DNA of 64,000 nt from Deltaproteobacteria bacterium. Lineage in GTDB: Bacteria > Desulfobacterota > Desulfobacteria > Desulfobacterales > B30-G6. The notes beneath the pieces are model-generated. The model had not been told where the DNA came from and did not search any database. It saw only the letters and a list, made by a program, of their open reading frames with translations. Position 1 is the stretch's first letter. Every line of letters starts with the position of its first letter. Position numbers and translations under genes: made by a program. The DNA is taken from assembly GCA_022340465.1 (NCBI GenBank), contig JAJDNW010000100.1, positions 30,884-94,883 of the forward strand, read 5' to 3'. Below are positions 33,905-43,337 of this stretch, piece by piece.

Positions 33905-35528
33905 TTTTCCCTATTTCAGAAAATTGTGGCGCAGCATTACCGCCGCACTGTTCGCTGCCGCATTTGCCCCGTTGATTCTGATCGGCGGCAGCATGTACTA
34001 CTATGCGGTTTCGGCGCAGAAGGAGCAAACCGTCACGGCGCTCAGCAGGGAGGTCTATCTCCACCAGAAGGCCATCGACAGCTTTTTAAAAGAGCGCATC
34101 CTGGATCTCAAGTCCATGGCCGAAACCAGCGACTTGTGGGAACTGATTCAGCCGGGTGCCCTGCAGAAAGTGTTCAACGCCCTGCAGCCCGGAGCGAACC
34201 AAACGCTCTACACCGATCTGGGTATCATCGACCAGGATGGACGGCATGTGGCCTATGTGGGCCCCTACGATCTGATCTCCCGCAATTATAAGAATACGGA
34301 CTGGTTCCCCGCCGTCATGGCCTCCGATGCCTATATCAGCGATCTTTTCGGCGGCTTCCGCAATGTTCCCCATTTCATCGTCGCCGTGAAAACGAGGCAG
34401 AACGACCGCGACTGGATCATGCGGGCCACGATCAAGGCGGAATACTTCAACCGCATGCTCTTCGAGGCGTTCGGTACAAAAGGCGATGAAGTGATGCTGG
34501 TCAACCGCCGGGGTGACTACCAATGGATTCCCCACCGGCAGGATCTCATGATGACACCGTCGGGCCTGGAGATTCCCGGACATTTCGACGGCTACCGGAT
34601 CGCACCGAACGGTTCGAAGCTGACAGTCATGGCCTGGCTCGACAATGTGCCCTGGCTCTGCGTGGTCCGGATGGACAGAAGAGCGATTTTCGCTCCCTTG
34701 AACCGCCAGCGCAATGTGGGCATTTTCGTCTTCATCCTGGGGGCCATACTGATCGGTCTGACCATTTTGCTGACAACCAATTACCTTGTACAACGGCTGG
34801 AAGATAAACGCAGCAAAATCAACCTTATGAGCCAGCACCTCCGCCAGGCCAACCGGATGACCCTGTCGCTTCACCTCTATGAAGGCTTTTTCCGTCAAAT
34901 GAACGATTGCCTGGCAAACATCGGCAGTGCCGCGGAATGGATCGGCCAGATCAACCGGGAAGGAGGACGCCACGATGAGATACGCCGCGATATCGAAGCC
35001 AGCCTCGTCCAGATTCACGGTGAAATCAAGCGTTCCCAAAAGACCCTCCAGGAGCTTTCTCACTTCAGCCGGACAGAGGACCCCATCGTGCGCCGGGTGG
35101 ACGTCAACGCCATGCTCGAAGAACTGGTCGACCTGTTCCGGCGGGAATTCTATTTCAAGGCCGTCGGCCTTAATAAGGACTTTGAAAACGACCTGCCCTG
35201 GGTCCGCTGCGAGCCGCAGCTGCTGCGCCAGGTGTTTCAGAACCTGATGGTCAACGCCCTGGAGGCTGTCGGGAAAAACGGAGAAATTCACCTGAAAACC
35301 CGCACCCAGGGCGCCATGATCCAGATCACCGTTGCAGACACCGGCAGGGGCGTGCCGCCGGATCTCGCGGAGACGCTCTTTGACCCGCTTGTCAGTCACC
35401 AACCGGGCAAACTTGGCCTGGGACTCGCCATCTGCAAGGATTTGCTGACAAAAATGGGTGGTGACATCCGGCTGTTGCATAATTCCGGACAAGGCGCTGC
35501 ATTCATGGTTGACCTCCCCCATGCTTAA
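33882..35528 (+). CDS. dCache sensor kinase homologue lacking the phospho-acceptor His
   Basis: A 548-aa membrane protein. TM1 is near residues 19-42, a dCache sensor carries GGFRNVPHFIVAV, and TM2 is near residues 280-303. At the H-box its relatives have [11 protein letters not shown], whereas here the aligned stretch is EGFFRQMNDCL: the His is Arg338 and the following Glu is Gln. The ATPase half is largely kept (N box VNALEAV, G1 DTGRGV, G2 LGLGLAI), but the F box is altered (FDPLVSHQP). It cannot autophosphorylate at the usual place, so it may be a phosphatase, an allosteric partner for another kinase, or a ligand sensor. ATG 33882 overlaps the preceding gene by 23 bases; the longer frame from 33828 would overlap it by 77. 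Confidence 0.85.
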   Translation: MQTTPANDFPYFRKLWRSITAALFAAAFAPLILIGGSMYYYAVSAQKEQTVTALSREVYLHQKAIDSFLKERILDLKSMAETSDLWELIQPGALQKVFNALQPGANQTLYTDLGIIDQDGRHVAYVGPYDLISRNYKNTDWFPAVMASDAYISDLFGGFRNVPHFIVAVKTRQNDRDWIMRATIKAEYFNRMLFEAFGTKGDEVMLVNRRGDYQWIPHRQDLMMTPSGLEIPGHFDGYRIAPNGSKLTVMAWLDNVPWLCVVRMDRRAIFAPLNRQRNVGIFVFILGAILIGLTILLTTNYLVQRLEDKRSKINLMSQHLRQANRMTLSLHLYEGFFRQMNDCLANIGSAAEWIGQINREGGRHDEIRRDIEASLVQIHGEIKRSQKTLQELSHFSRTEDPIVRRVDVNAMLEELVDLFRREFYFKAVGLNKDFENDLPWVRCEPQLLRQVFQNLMVNALEAVGKNGEIHLKTRTQGAMIQITVADTGRGVPPDLAETLFDPLVSHQPGKLGLGLAICKDLLTKMGGDIRLLHNSGQGAAFMVDLPHA

Positions 35529-36834
35529 AAAGGAACACATCCGCCAGGCCATCCAGGGCATTGCCGCCCGGGACCCGGATATCGGTTACACCCTGGACAC
35601 CATGCTGGGCATGGGCCGCATCACCCCCGCCCGCTCCGCCCCCCATACGAAAACAGACGCGGGAAGCGGCGGGGATTTTCAGTTTCTGTTCGACGGAGAA
35701 CCGGTGGCGGTCAGGCGGATCATTTTCTTCAATACCGGCCCGCCCTACCTTGAAGAACTGCTCCTGATCCAATACGGGCGAATGCTGAAAAAGCAGTCCT
35801 ATGCCCGAAAGGGTGCCGGGGTCGCATTCCAGAAGGCCGCCCGCGAGATCAACACCTTCGGCCTCGAGTTCATGGTGCGCCACAAAATTGACCAGGCATT
35901 GGCCCAATTGCGGCAAGACGGCCGCGCTCGGGGCCAAGGTGCCGCCGCCGGGGGCGAGCATGGCTCCGGCGGCCGCCACCAGCAGAGCATCCGTCGCCTG
36001 GAAATGCTGAGAAAAAACGAAGCCAGCGATTCGACGCTTCTGCAACTGGCGTCCGCCAAGCCCCCCCCGGAAAACTGTTTCCGGGGCCTGCTCGCTGACG
36101 AGACCCCCGCTTTTTTTATGCCGTTTCCCTTTTGCATGGAGGCCCTGACCCAGTCCGCGGACCTGAACCTGGAATTTTTTCACGTGGGGTTCCTGCTGGA
36201 CTGCCTCGGCCGGGGAGTGGCGGACAACCTCTATGCCTGCCTCGTGGACAGGCGCCTCATGGGCATGGTCTATCTGACCCTGAAAAAGGCCTACACAACC
36301 CGAACGCTAAAGATCCAATACATTGCCTCGGCGCGCGCGCGGGCGGGCACGGAAACCCTCGAGCCCACAACGGCGCTGAAAGGTGTGGGCACCCTGCTGG
36401 TAGCCGGTGTCTGGATGGTGTGGAAAAACCGACATCCACAAATCAGAGAGCTGGCCCTCGATTCGGAAGTCGGGGCCCGGCAGTTCTATGAGGGCATCGG
36501 GTTTCAGCCCCGCGGATTGTCCGGGCTGTTCCTGAAAAAACCGCAGGGACGCCTGGCAGCCGCCATCGTGAATATGGCCGCTCACCGCCGGGAAATGCCT
36601 GCAAACCTGATCAGCGAGATTCAAGCCGTCGTCAGGGACCAGGCTAAAATTCTGGCGAAACGGGACTTCTTGCGAAGGAAAAACAGGCGGGAAATGTCCC
36701 TGGAGGCAATCAAGGCCTGTTTCAAGCCGGGAATTCCAAACGCTATCCGGTCGACGGCCGGCGACGAGGTGAACCGGCACCGCCGCTCCATACCGGAATA
36801 TGCAGAGCTGCTGAAACTGATGGGAGAGCCGTGA
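35521..36834 (+). CDS. GNAT-fold protein, putative acetyltransferase
   Basis: A 437-aa soluble protein. Residues 1-200 are unrecognised and contain a Gly/Ala/His-rich linker (about 137-153). Residues about 220-340 look like a GNAT domain: strands around CLVDRRLMGMVYLTL, the acetyl-CoA P-loop in KGVGTLLVAGVWMV, and the C-terminal signature LDSEVGARQFYEGIGF. The last 100 residues are basic and helical. It overlaps the kinase-like gene before it (8 bases) and the histone-deacetylase-family gene after it (TGATG), so all three are translationally coupled. An acyl transfer role on Lys residues is a reasonable guess from the domain and neighbour, but the substrate is unknown. Confidence 0.75.
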   Translation: MLKKEHIRQAIQGIAARDPDIGYTLDTMLGMGRITPARSAPHTKTDAGSGGDFQFLFDGEPVAVRRIIFFNTGPPYLEELLLIQYGRMLKKQSYARKGAGVAFQKAAREINTFGLEFMVRHKIDQALAQLRQDGRARGQGAAAGGEHGSGGRHQQSIRRLEMLRKNEASDSTLLQLASAKPPPENCFRGLLADETPAFFMPFPFCMEALTQSADLNLEFFHVGFLLDCLGRGVADNLYACLVDRRLMGMVYLTLKKAYTTRTLKIQYIASARARAGTETLEPTTALKGVGTLLVAGVWMVWKNRHPQIRELALDSEVGARQFYEGIGFQPRGLSGLFLKKPQGRLAAAIVNMAAHRREMPANLISEIQAVVRDQAKILAKRDFLRRKNRREMSLEAIKACFKPGIPNAIRSTAGDEVNRHRRSIPEYAELLKLMGEP

Positions 36835-37889
36835 TGGAACCTCTATTGGCCGTTGTCAGCGATTCACGCTACCGCCTTCACCTGGAAAACATGTCTCACC
36901 TGGAAAGCCCGCGGCGGCTGCAGGCCCTGGATGCCATTCTGCAGCATGCCCCCTTCGCTAAGCGGTGGATGGGAGTGGAGCCGCGCCTGGCAACGGTCGA
37001 AGAAATCGGCTGGATCCATTCGGCAGCCTACATCCAAAAGGTCGAAAAAACATCGGGGTGTCAGCTGTCGTCCTTCGACATCGACACTCAGGCCAGCGCC
37101 CGCTCTTATGACACCGCCCGTCTCGCCGTAGGCGGCGTGTTTGCGATGCTGGATGAAATCATTCGTGGGAGGGTGCGGCGGGGGTTTGCGTGTATCAGAC
37201 CCCCGGGCCATCATGCGGAAAAGGAAAAAGCCATGGGGTTCTGCATATTCAACAATGCAGCCCTGGGCGCACGCTATCTGCAGACGTGTTACGGTCTTGA
37301 AAAAATCATGATCGTCGATATCGACGCCCATCACGGCAACGGCATTCAGTCCGCCTTTTACGACAGCCCGGCGGTGCTTTACACATCCTGGCATCAATTT
37401 CCCGGCTTTCCCGGAACCGGCAATTTGAACGAAATGGGGAACGGCCCGGGGCTGGGATTCACGGTCAACATTCCCCTGGGCAAGGGGCAGGGGAACCGCG
37501 ATTTTGCCAGGATTATCCGTTATCTGATACGCCCGTTGGCGTTGGCGTATCGGCCGCAAGTCCTGCTGGTCCCCTGTGGTTTCGACCTATACCGGCGCGA
37601 CCGCTTAGCCGGCATGGCCTGCACGCCGGAGGGCTACGCCCTGCTGGCCCGGCTTTTAATCCAGATAGCTGAAACGGTCTGCCAGGGTCGCATCGGTTTT
37701 ATCATGGAAGGCGGCTACAGCTTAAGAGGCATCGAGGCCTGCGGCCTGCGCCTTTTGCAGGAGCTCTGCGACCTGCCCACCCTGCCCGAAAAAACCCTGT
37801 GCAATGCCGGTCTGTCCCGCCCCCTGCCCTTTTCCACCCTTTACAAGGTCATTCAGGTACAGAGGGCCCACTGGCCGTCACTACGGTAA
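36834..37889 (+). CDS. Histone deacetylase superfamily (AcuC/acetylpolyamine hydrolase-like)
   Basis: A 351-aa zinc-dependent deacylase. Family motifs are intact: HLESPRRLQAL near the N-terminus, RPPGHHAEKEKAMGFC with the His-His pair, FNNAALGARYL, the metal-binding DIDAHHGNG, and the later Asp in CGFDLYRRD. MEGGYSL is the usual C-terminal loop. Bacterial members remove acetyl groups from proteins (AcuC on acetyl-CoA synthetase), polyamines or other amides. It starts at ATG 36834 by one-base overlap with the GNAT-like gene. Together they could form a reversible Lys acylation pair (inference). Confidence 0.92.
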   Translation: MEPLLAVVSDSRYRLHLENMSHLESPRRLQALDAILQHAPFAKRWMGVEPRLATVEEIGWIHSAAYIQKVEKTSGCQLSSFDIDTQASARSYDTARLAVGGVFAMLDEIIRGRVRRGFACIRPPGHHAEKEKAMGFCIFNNAALGARYLQTCYGLEKIMIVDIDAHHGNGIQSAFYDSPAVLYTSWHQFPGFPGTGNLNEMGNGPGLGFTVNIPLGKGQGNRDFARIIRYLIRPLALAYRPQVLLVPCGFDLYRRDRLAGMACTPEGYALLARLLIQIAETVCQGRIGFIMEGGYSLRGIEACGLRLLQELCDLPTLPEKTLCNAGLSRPLPFSTLYKVIQVQRAHWPSLR

Positions 37890-37890
37890 C

Positions 37891-38349
37891 CTACTTTTTT
37901 TTGGGAAAAACATCGAACACCGCCCGGGGTGATTCCACTACCTTGTGGATGTTCGACTGCATATCGACTTTCTGGGCATCGTCCTTCTTTTTCCAGGCGC
38001 CCTCGATCTTTTCCACCAGTTCGTCGATTTCACAGGGTTTGGTCAGGTAGTCGTAGGCCCCCAACTTAATGGCTTCCAGAGCGGTATCGATGGACCCATG
38101 GCCGGTCAAAATCAACGTCTCGGTGAAAAGTCCCAATTTCTTTATCTCCTGCAGCGTCGCAATGCCGTCCATGCCCGGCATTTTAAGATCCAAAACAATG
38201 ACGTCGAAGGACGCTTCCTCCAGTGCATCGATGGCGGTGCTGCCCCGGTTGACCGCGGTGACCCGGTACCCGCGGCTGTTCAATAGCCTCGACATGTTGT
38301 TCGTAAAAATTTCTTCATCGTCCACCAGTAAAATTTTGGCTCCAATCAT
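37891..38349 (-). CDS. Stand-alone response regulator receiver
   Basis: A 152-aa CheY-like protein with D10/D11, phospho-acceptor D54 in LDLKMPGMDG, LTGHGS and LTKPC, and a tail of about 30 residues. Its stop lies one base from the stop of the convergent deacylase gene. AAAGGAGA precedes the ATG. It follows the kinase at 40222 on the same strand with a gap of 109 bp and is its probable partner. Confidence 0.92.
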   Translation of the reverse strand: MIGAKILLVDDEEIFTNNMSRLLNSRGYRVTAVNRGSTAIDALEEASFDVIVLDLKMPGMDGIATLQEIKKLGLFTETLILTGHGSIDTALEAIKLGAYDYLTKPCEIDELVEKIEGAWKKKDDAQKVDMQSNIHKVVESPRAVFDVFPKKK

Positions 38350-38458
38350 TTTTACGTCTCCTTTTTAGGCAACATGGAAAACTCCCCGCAGCAGCCGGCC
38401 AAAGGGGGGCCGCCCTGTGTGGAATGGATCTGTTTCGCCTCTCAACGTTTACCTGGAC

Positions 38459-40222
38459 TCAAGCGGCAACCTCCTTTGCCAACTCCCCGGGGGGACGCAG
38501 GGGAAGCCACAACTCGAACTCGGTCTTTCCGGGTTGGCTGGTCACACGGATATCTCCTCCCAGGCGCTGTATAATGCTGTAGCACACCGACAGACCCAGT
38601 CCGGTCCCCTTGCCCACCGGCTTGGTGGTAAAAAAGGGATCGAATATTTTTTCCAGGTGTTCCGGACGGATGCCCGCACCGGTATCGGCAACAACGACCC
38701 GTACCCCCTGCCTGGCTTCATCGGTCCGGGTGGTTATGTTGATGGCGCCGTAGGGCATACCCTCGTGGGCGTCCCTGGCATTGGTGACCAGGTTCAGAAA
38801 AACCTGCTGCAGCTGCGAGGGGTCGGTCTGGATCTCCGGCAGGTCTTCCGCCAGATCCGAAAAAAACCGGATGCCCTCGGAGCGGGCTTCCCGTTCCATC
38901 AGCTCCACAATTTCACCGACAAACCCGTTCAGGTCGATGGGCTCGATCATCGATTGCGTCCGCCGGGAAAAGCGCAGCAGGTTCTGGGTAATCCGCTTGC
39001 ATCGCTGAATCTGCGTGTCTATTTGTGCCAGTGAATTTAAAAACTGTGATTTGAACGCCGCGTCCATGTCGGCAACGCGGCTGCCCTCGTCCAGCAGAAT
39101 CTGTCGCTCGGTGAGGATGATGGCCAGCGGATTGTTGATCTCATGGGCGACACCGGCGCTGAGCTGCCCGATTGCGGCCATTTTGCTGGCCTGCAAAAAT
39201 TGCTTGTTGAGCTGGTCGGCTTCCACATCCCTTCGCTTGATCACCGTAATCATGTGCCGGGTCACTAAAACCGTAACCGCCAGAATGATCAGCGCACTCA
39301 CGTGCAGACCGACGAGGGTGAGAAGGTTGGCATGGTTGACGTCGTTCAGGGCTTCGGCGTAGTCCTGACGGATCATCAGGAGCCATCCGGGTTCTTTCAG
39401 CCAGGTCCGGGCGGCGATCTGTCTGGGAATTCGCCTGTTTTCCGCATCCAGGGCATCTTTCTGAATGTCGACACGGATATCCCCGTGAAATTCTCCCGGC
39501 GGAAAAGGCGCTTTCTGCATGATGCTGCCGCTGAACTTTGGATTGGTCTGAAACACCCCTTCCCGGTTCATCAGCAGCACCTCGCCGGACTTGCCGACCT
39601 TGGCGCTTTCCACCAGGGAGCGGAAAATGTCCGTGTCCACCGTGGCCCTCAAGATCCAGCGCCCGATGCCTTCCTCCTCCCTCACAACGGCGATGATGAA
39701 GTGCGGTACCCTCCTGAATCCCATGAACATATCACTGATGAACACCCTGTTTTGCATGGTTTTCTTGAACCATTTTGTGCCGGCATAATTCTTTTCCAGA
39801 AGATCGAACGGACCGATGTAGGCCAGATGGTTGCCGGCGGCATCGATGATCCCCAGGTCGGTGATCGATCCGTCTTCGCCGTTGAGGTTTTCAAACACGC
39901 GATTCAAGACGGATGGATCCCTCAATTGGTCGAGAGATCCGGTCTGGGCCACCGCGTTCAGCTTGGACACATGTTCTTTAAGAAACAGCTCGATGATGGT
40001 GCGGTGGTGGGCGAGCTGGGTTTTCAGGGAATCGATCATGCGCTCCTTGGCAAAACGGGTGTAGTGGATATTGATCCCCCATCCGACCAGCAGCAGGGGG
40101 ACCAGTGAACAGACCATGGTCATCAGTACAAACCGCCTGAACAGCTTGGCATAATGTGATTTCTTGGGCGATTCCGATTCCACTGGATGGCCCCGGGTGT
40201 CCGGGGAAAGTTTAGGCTTCAT
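38459..40222 (-). CDS. Membrane sensor histidine kinase with dCache domain
   Basis: A 587-aa kinase. TM1 is near residues 31-52, the dCache sensor has [15 protein letters not shown]2 is near residues 300-320, and the core has [11 protein letters not shown] with His360, N box TNARDAH, G1 DTGAGI, F box FFTTKP and G2 GTGLGLS. The start at 40222 was chosen because AAAGGA lies eight bases upstream; a longer frame to 40357 would run into the acyl-CoA synthetase gene. The gap of 106 bp to that gene shows no sigma-54 element. Confidence 0.92.
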   Translation of the reverse strand: MKPKLSPDTRGHPVESESPKKSHYAKLFRRFVLMTMVCSLVPLLLVGWGINIHYTRFAKERMIDSLKTQLAHHRTIIELFLKEHVSKLNAVAQTGSLDQLRDPSVLNRVFENLNGEDGSITDLGIIDAAGNHLAYIGPFDLLEKNYAGTKWFKKTMQNRVFISDMFMGFRRVPHFIIAVVREEEGIGRWILRATVDTDIFRSLVESAKVGKSGEVLLMNREGVFQTNPKFSGSIMQKAPFPPGEFHGDIRVDIQKDALDAENRRIPRQIAARTWLKEPGWLLMIRQDYAEALNDVNHANLLTLVGLHVSALIILAVTVLVTRHMITVIKRRDVEADQLNKQFLQASKMAAIGQLSAGVAHEINNPLAIILTERQILLDEGSRVADMDAAFKSQFLNSLAQIDTQIQRCKRITQNLLRFSRRTQSMIEPIDLNGFVGEIVELMEREARSEGIRFFSDLAEDLPEIQTDPSQLQQVFLNLVTNARDAHEGMPYGAINITTRTDEARQGVRVVVADTGAGIRPEHLEKIFDPFFTTKPVGKGTGLGLSVCYSIIQRLGGDIRVTSQPGKTEFELWLPLRPPGELAKEVAA

Positions 40223-40328
40223 GGCATTCCTTTCTCGATGTGCGAACCGCCTGCTTTGTGTCCCCTTCGAGGAGTCTCCACATCGTTTTCCCTGCGTGTT
40301 GATGCGATGATGACCGGTCATGCATCGA

Positions 40329-43028
40329 TCATGCACCGTCGGGTTTTGGATGATCATTCTTCGGCAGCAGCATATTCAACTCATACTCACCGGCATCCCG
40401 GGATCTCTGAATCTTGAACCCCAGCTTTTTACCCAGGGCCAGCATCTCCTTGTTTTCCGCTAAAACGGTGCCCCAAACCCGCTCGATGTTGTGCTCGGCG
40501 GCGATGGAAAGGCAGCGTTTGAGCAAGGCCGCCCCGATGCCCTTACCCTGCCAGTCATCCAGGACCATCACGGCAAATTCGGCATTTTTCTGGTTGCGTT
40601 CGGTAATGACGCGGCCAACGCCCAACAGCTTGTCTTCGGTGTTTGACTGACTGAAGGCCACCAGAGCGATTTCCCGGTCATAGTCGATCTGGGTGAAACG
40701 GGCCAGCAGATGGTGCGGGAACTGCTTTAGCGGCGTAAAAAACCGCATGTAGACGCTCCGCGGGGAAAGCGAATTCAAGAGCTCGGACAATAACGGGGCA
40801 TCCTCGGGCCGAATGGGACGGATAAAAATGGGAATGCCCGTGCGGGTCCTGGTGTGTGTTTCGTATTGAGCCGGATAAGGGCTGATCGACAGGTGCAACG
40901 GGGACCGGATGCCGGAAGGCTTTATGAGAACACGGGCATCGACCGCCAACGGACCCGACGGCGTCAGCACCAGTGGGTTGATATCCAGCGCCTCTATTTC
41001 CGAAAAATCGATGGCCAGCTGTGACAGACGGATGAGGATCTCTTCGAGGGCGTTCAGATCTGCGGGCGGCATATTGCGAAATCCCTGCAGCAGCCGGTAG
41101 ACCCGGGTCTGTTCGATCAGCTTTCGGGCCAAAAGGCGGTTCAGGGGAGGAAAGGCGATGGCATGATCTTCGAGCACTTCGGTAAAAGCACCACCCATAC
41201 CGAAAAGGATTACCGGACCGAAGTCCCGGTCTTTTTTTATCCCCAGAATCAGCTCGCAGTCTGCAGCCGCGGCCATGGGTTGAATGCTGACCCCGTTAAC
41301 GCGGGCATCCGCACGATGTGACCGCGCGTTGCCGACGGCCTGGTTGAATGCGCAGCGCACGGCATCTTCATCGTTCAGATCGAGAAAAACCCCGCCGGCA
41401 TCTGATTTGTGGGTGATGTCCGGGGAGTCGATTTTAAGAACCACCGGAAAACCGATGGCGCCGGCCTGCTGAACGGCTTCCGTTTCCGTGGCCGCCGTAA
41501 CGATCGTGTTGACCGGGATACCGTATGCCGCCAACAGCGATTTGGATTCCGCCTCGGTAAGCTGCGAATTGGATTCCTGCAGGGCCTTCTGCACGATCAG
41601 CCGCCCGGCCTCGCGATCGAACTCCAGTCGTCTGGACAGCCTGGACGGAATCTCCTGCAGCATTTTTATATTTTCGGCATACCGATAAAGGTCCATAAAG
41701 GCGCGTACGGCCCGCTCGGGCGTGTCGAACGTCGGTATGCCGGCCCGGTTGAATATATCGTGGGCACGGCGTATGTCTTCGCCGCCGACCCAGGAGGTAA
41801 ATATCGGCAAGGACTTGCCCTTGATCGAATCGATCAGGGACGCGGCAATGGCCGTCGTGTCGACGAGGGCCTGGGGTGCGGACATGATGAGGATACCGTC
41901 GATTTCCGGCGCTTCGACACAGATGTCGACCACCCGGCAATAGGTTTCGGGGGTGGATTCCCCCAGCATGTCAATGGGATTCCCCCGGCTCCAGTGGGGT
42001 GGCAGTACCGCGTCCAGCTTCTTTATGGTTTCATCATTCAGTTGAACGGGATCGTACCCGTAGTCGGATAAGGTGTCGGCCGCCATCACCCCCGGGCCGC
42101 CGGCATTGGTAACGATGGCCAGGCCGGGTTTCCTGGGATGGGGTTGTTTGGACACCAGCTCGGCGCAGTCCAGCAACTCTTCGAAGGTTTTCACCCGCAG
42201 AATGCCGGCCCGTCGGAAGGCGGCGTCATAGACCGCATCCTCACCGGCGATGGCACCGGTATGCGATGCCGCCGCCCGGGCTCCCGCCCGGGTCCGCCCG
42301 GCTTTGAGGGCAATGATCGGTTTTACGCGGGAAACCGCCCGGGCGGCGCTCATGAATTTTCGGAACCGGGTCAAGCTTTCGACGTACATGACAATGCTGC
42401 CCACGTCTCTCTGCCCGGCCAGATAGTCGATCATATCACCGAAATCCACATCCAGCATATCCCCGAGGCTGACCACATAGCTGAAACCCATGTTTTCCTT
42501 GATGGACAGATCCAGAATGGCCGTGCAGATGGCCCCGCTCTGGGAAATAAAGGCCATTTTCCCCGCCAGAGGCATCTGGCTGGCAAAACTGGCGTTCAGC
42601 TTGCACCGGTTGGCGATGACGCCCACACAATTAGGCCCGACGATGCGGATTCCCGACGCCTGCGCCTCTTTGCGGATGGCGGCTTCGATGTCCCGGCCCT
42701 GGCTACCGATCTCCTTGCCGCCCGACGAAATGATGACGGCGCCGCCCACCCCGGCTCCGGCGCATTCTCTGACAATTTCGGGTGCCGTGACAATCGGCAG
42801 GGCGATCAAGGCCAAATCAATCGGTTTCCCCACACCGGCAACGGAGGCGTAGGCCTGCCTGCGCCAGAGGTGCTTATGACGCGGATTGATGGGAAAAATA
42901 TCGCCATCGAACCCGTGTTCGATCAGATTCTGCATCAAAGCGGCGCCGACACTGCCTTTGCGTTCGCTGGCGCCGACCACTGCAATGGATTCGGGTGCAA
43001 ATATACGATCCAGATTTTCAATGCCCAT
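40329..43028 (-). CDS. ADP-forming acyl-CoA synthetase fused to a GNAT domain (Pat-like)
   Basis: An 899-aa protein. An N-terminal CoA-binding domain begins IFAPESIAVVGASERKGS. The CoA-ligase part includes the conserved phospho-His context SHTGAIAGEDAVYDAAF. The ATP-grasp domain is at about residues 480-700 (LLAAYGIPVNTIV, GFPVVLKIDSPDITHKSD). A C-terminal GNAT domain of about 170 residues has RPIRPEDAPLLSELL and VLDDWQGKGIGAALLKRC. This matches the Pat/YfiQ layout, in which the synthetase part is regulatory and the GNAT part acetylates Lys of metabolic enzymes, though the phospho-His context here appears intact and catalysis is possible. It is the second GNAT protein near the deacylase at 36834. 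Confidence 0.9.
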   Translation of the reverse strand: MGIENLDRIFAPESIAVVGASERKGSVGAALMQNLIEHGFDGDIFPINPRHKHLWRRQAYASVAGVGKPIDLALIALPIVTAPEIVRECAGAGVGGAVIISSGGKEIGSQGRDIEAAIRKEAQASGIRIVGPNCVGVIANRCKLNASFASQMPLAGKMAFISQSGAICTAILDLSIKENMGFSYVVSLGDMLDVDFGDMIDYLAGQRDVGSIVMYVESLTRFRKFMSAARAVSRVKPIIALKAGRTRAGARAAASHTGAIAGEDAVYDAAFRRAGILRVKTFEELLDCAELVSKQPHPRKPGLAIVTNAGGPGVMAADTLSDYGYDPVQLNDETIKKLDAVLPPHWSRGNPIDMLGESTPETYCRVVDICVEAPEIDGILIMSAPQALVDTTAIAASLIDSIKGKSLPIFTSWVGGEDIRRAHDIFNRAGIPTFDTPERAVRAFMDLYRYAENIKMLQEIPSRLSRRLEFDREAGRLIVQKALQESNSQLTEAESKSLLAAYGIPVNTIVTAATETEAVQQAGAIGFPVVLKIDSPDITHKSDAGGVFLDLNDEDAVRCAFNQAVGNARSHRADARVNGVSIQPMAAAADCELILGIKKDRDFGPVILFGMGGAFTEVLEDHAIAFPPLNRLLARKLIEQTRVYRLLQGFRNMPPADLNALEEILIRLSQLAIDFSEIEALDINPLVLTPSGPLAVDARVLIKPSGIRSPLHLSISPYPAQYETHTRTRTGIPIFIRPIRPEDAPLLSELLNSLSPRSVYMRFFTPLKQFPHHLLARFTQIDYDREIALVAFSQSNTEDKLLGVGRVITERNQKNAEFAVMVLDDWQGKGIGAALLKRCLSIAAEHNIERVWGTVLAENKEMLALGKKLGFKIQRSRDAGEYELNMLLPKNDHPKPDGA

Positions 43029-43337
43029 GACACCATTCCTTGGCTGTTATCTATACCGTTGCGGTGTTGAGATTTACCCTCAACGTTGCAGAAGCCTGAG
43101 GGCTTCAGAGTCAAGACGCCTGAGGGTCAAGTCGTAGTTCTTTACTTCGAGTCCTCAATAACGCAGAATCTGAAGTTCTCAGGCTTTCCCGAAGGGTAAA
43201 CAACATGGTAAAACAGAAATCATCCTCAGATGCCACAGGGCGTGATATCCAAGGCATGACGCCATCGATAGTATGCTGAAAATAATGACAAAACATTATG
43301 TTATCGTTACCATGTTGTTTATGCAGCCATGCGGCTA
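43029..43337. other. Intergenic region with short repeats
   Basis: No gene is supported (a 61-codon minus-strand frame has no coding features). Short repeats are visible: GTTGAG/CTCAAC around 43066-43084, and GCCTGAGGG twice (43094 and 43118). No sigma-54 element is seen upstream of the synthetase. Confidence 0.45.

Noticed and set aside
43111..43296. 61-codon frame on the minus strand
   Set aside because: It lies in a repeat-bearing leader, with no domain and no ribosome-binding site.
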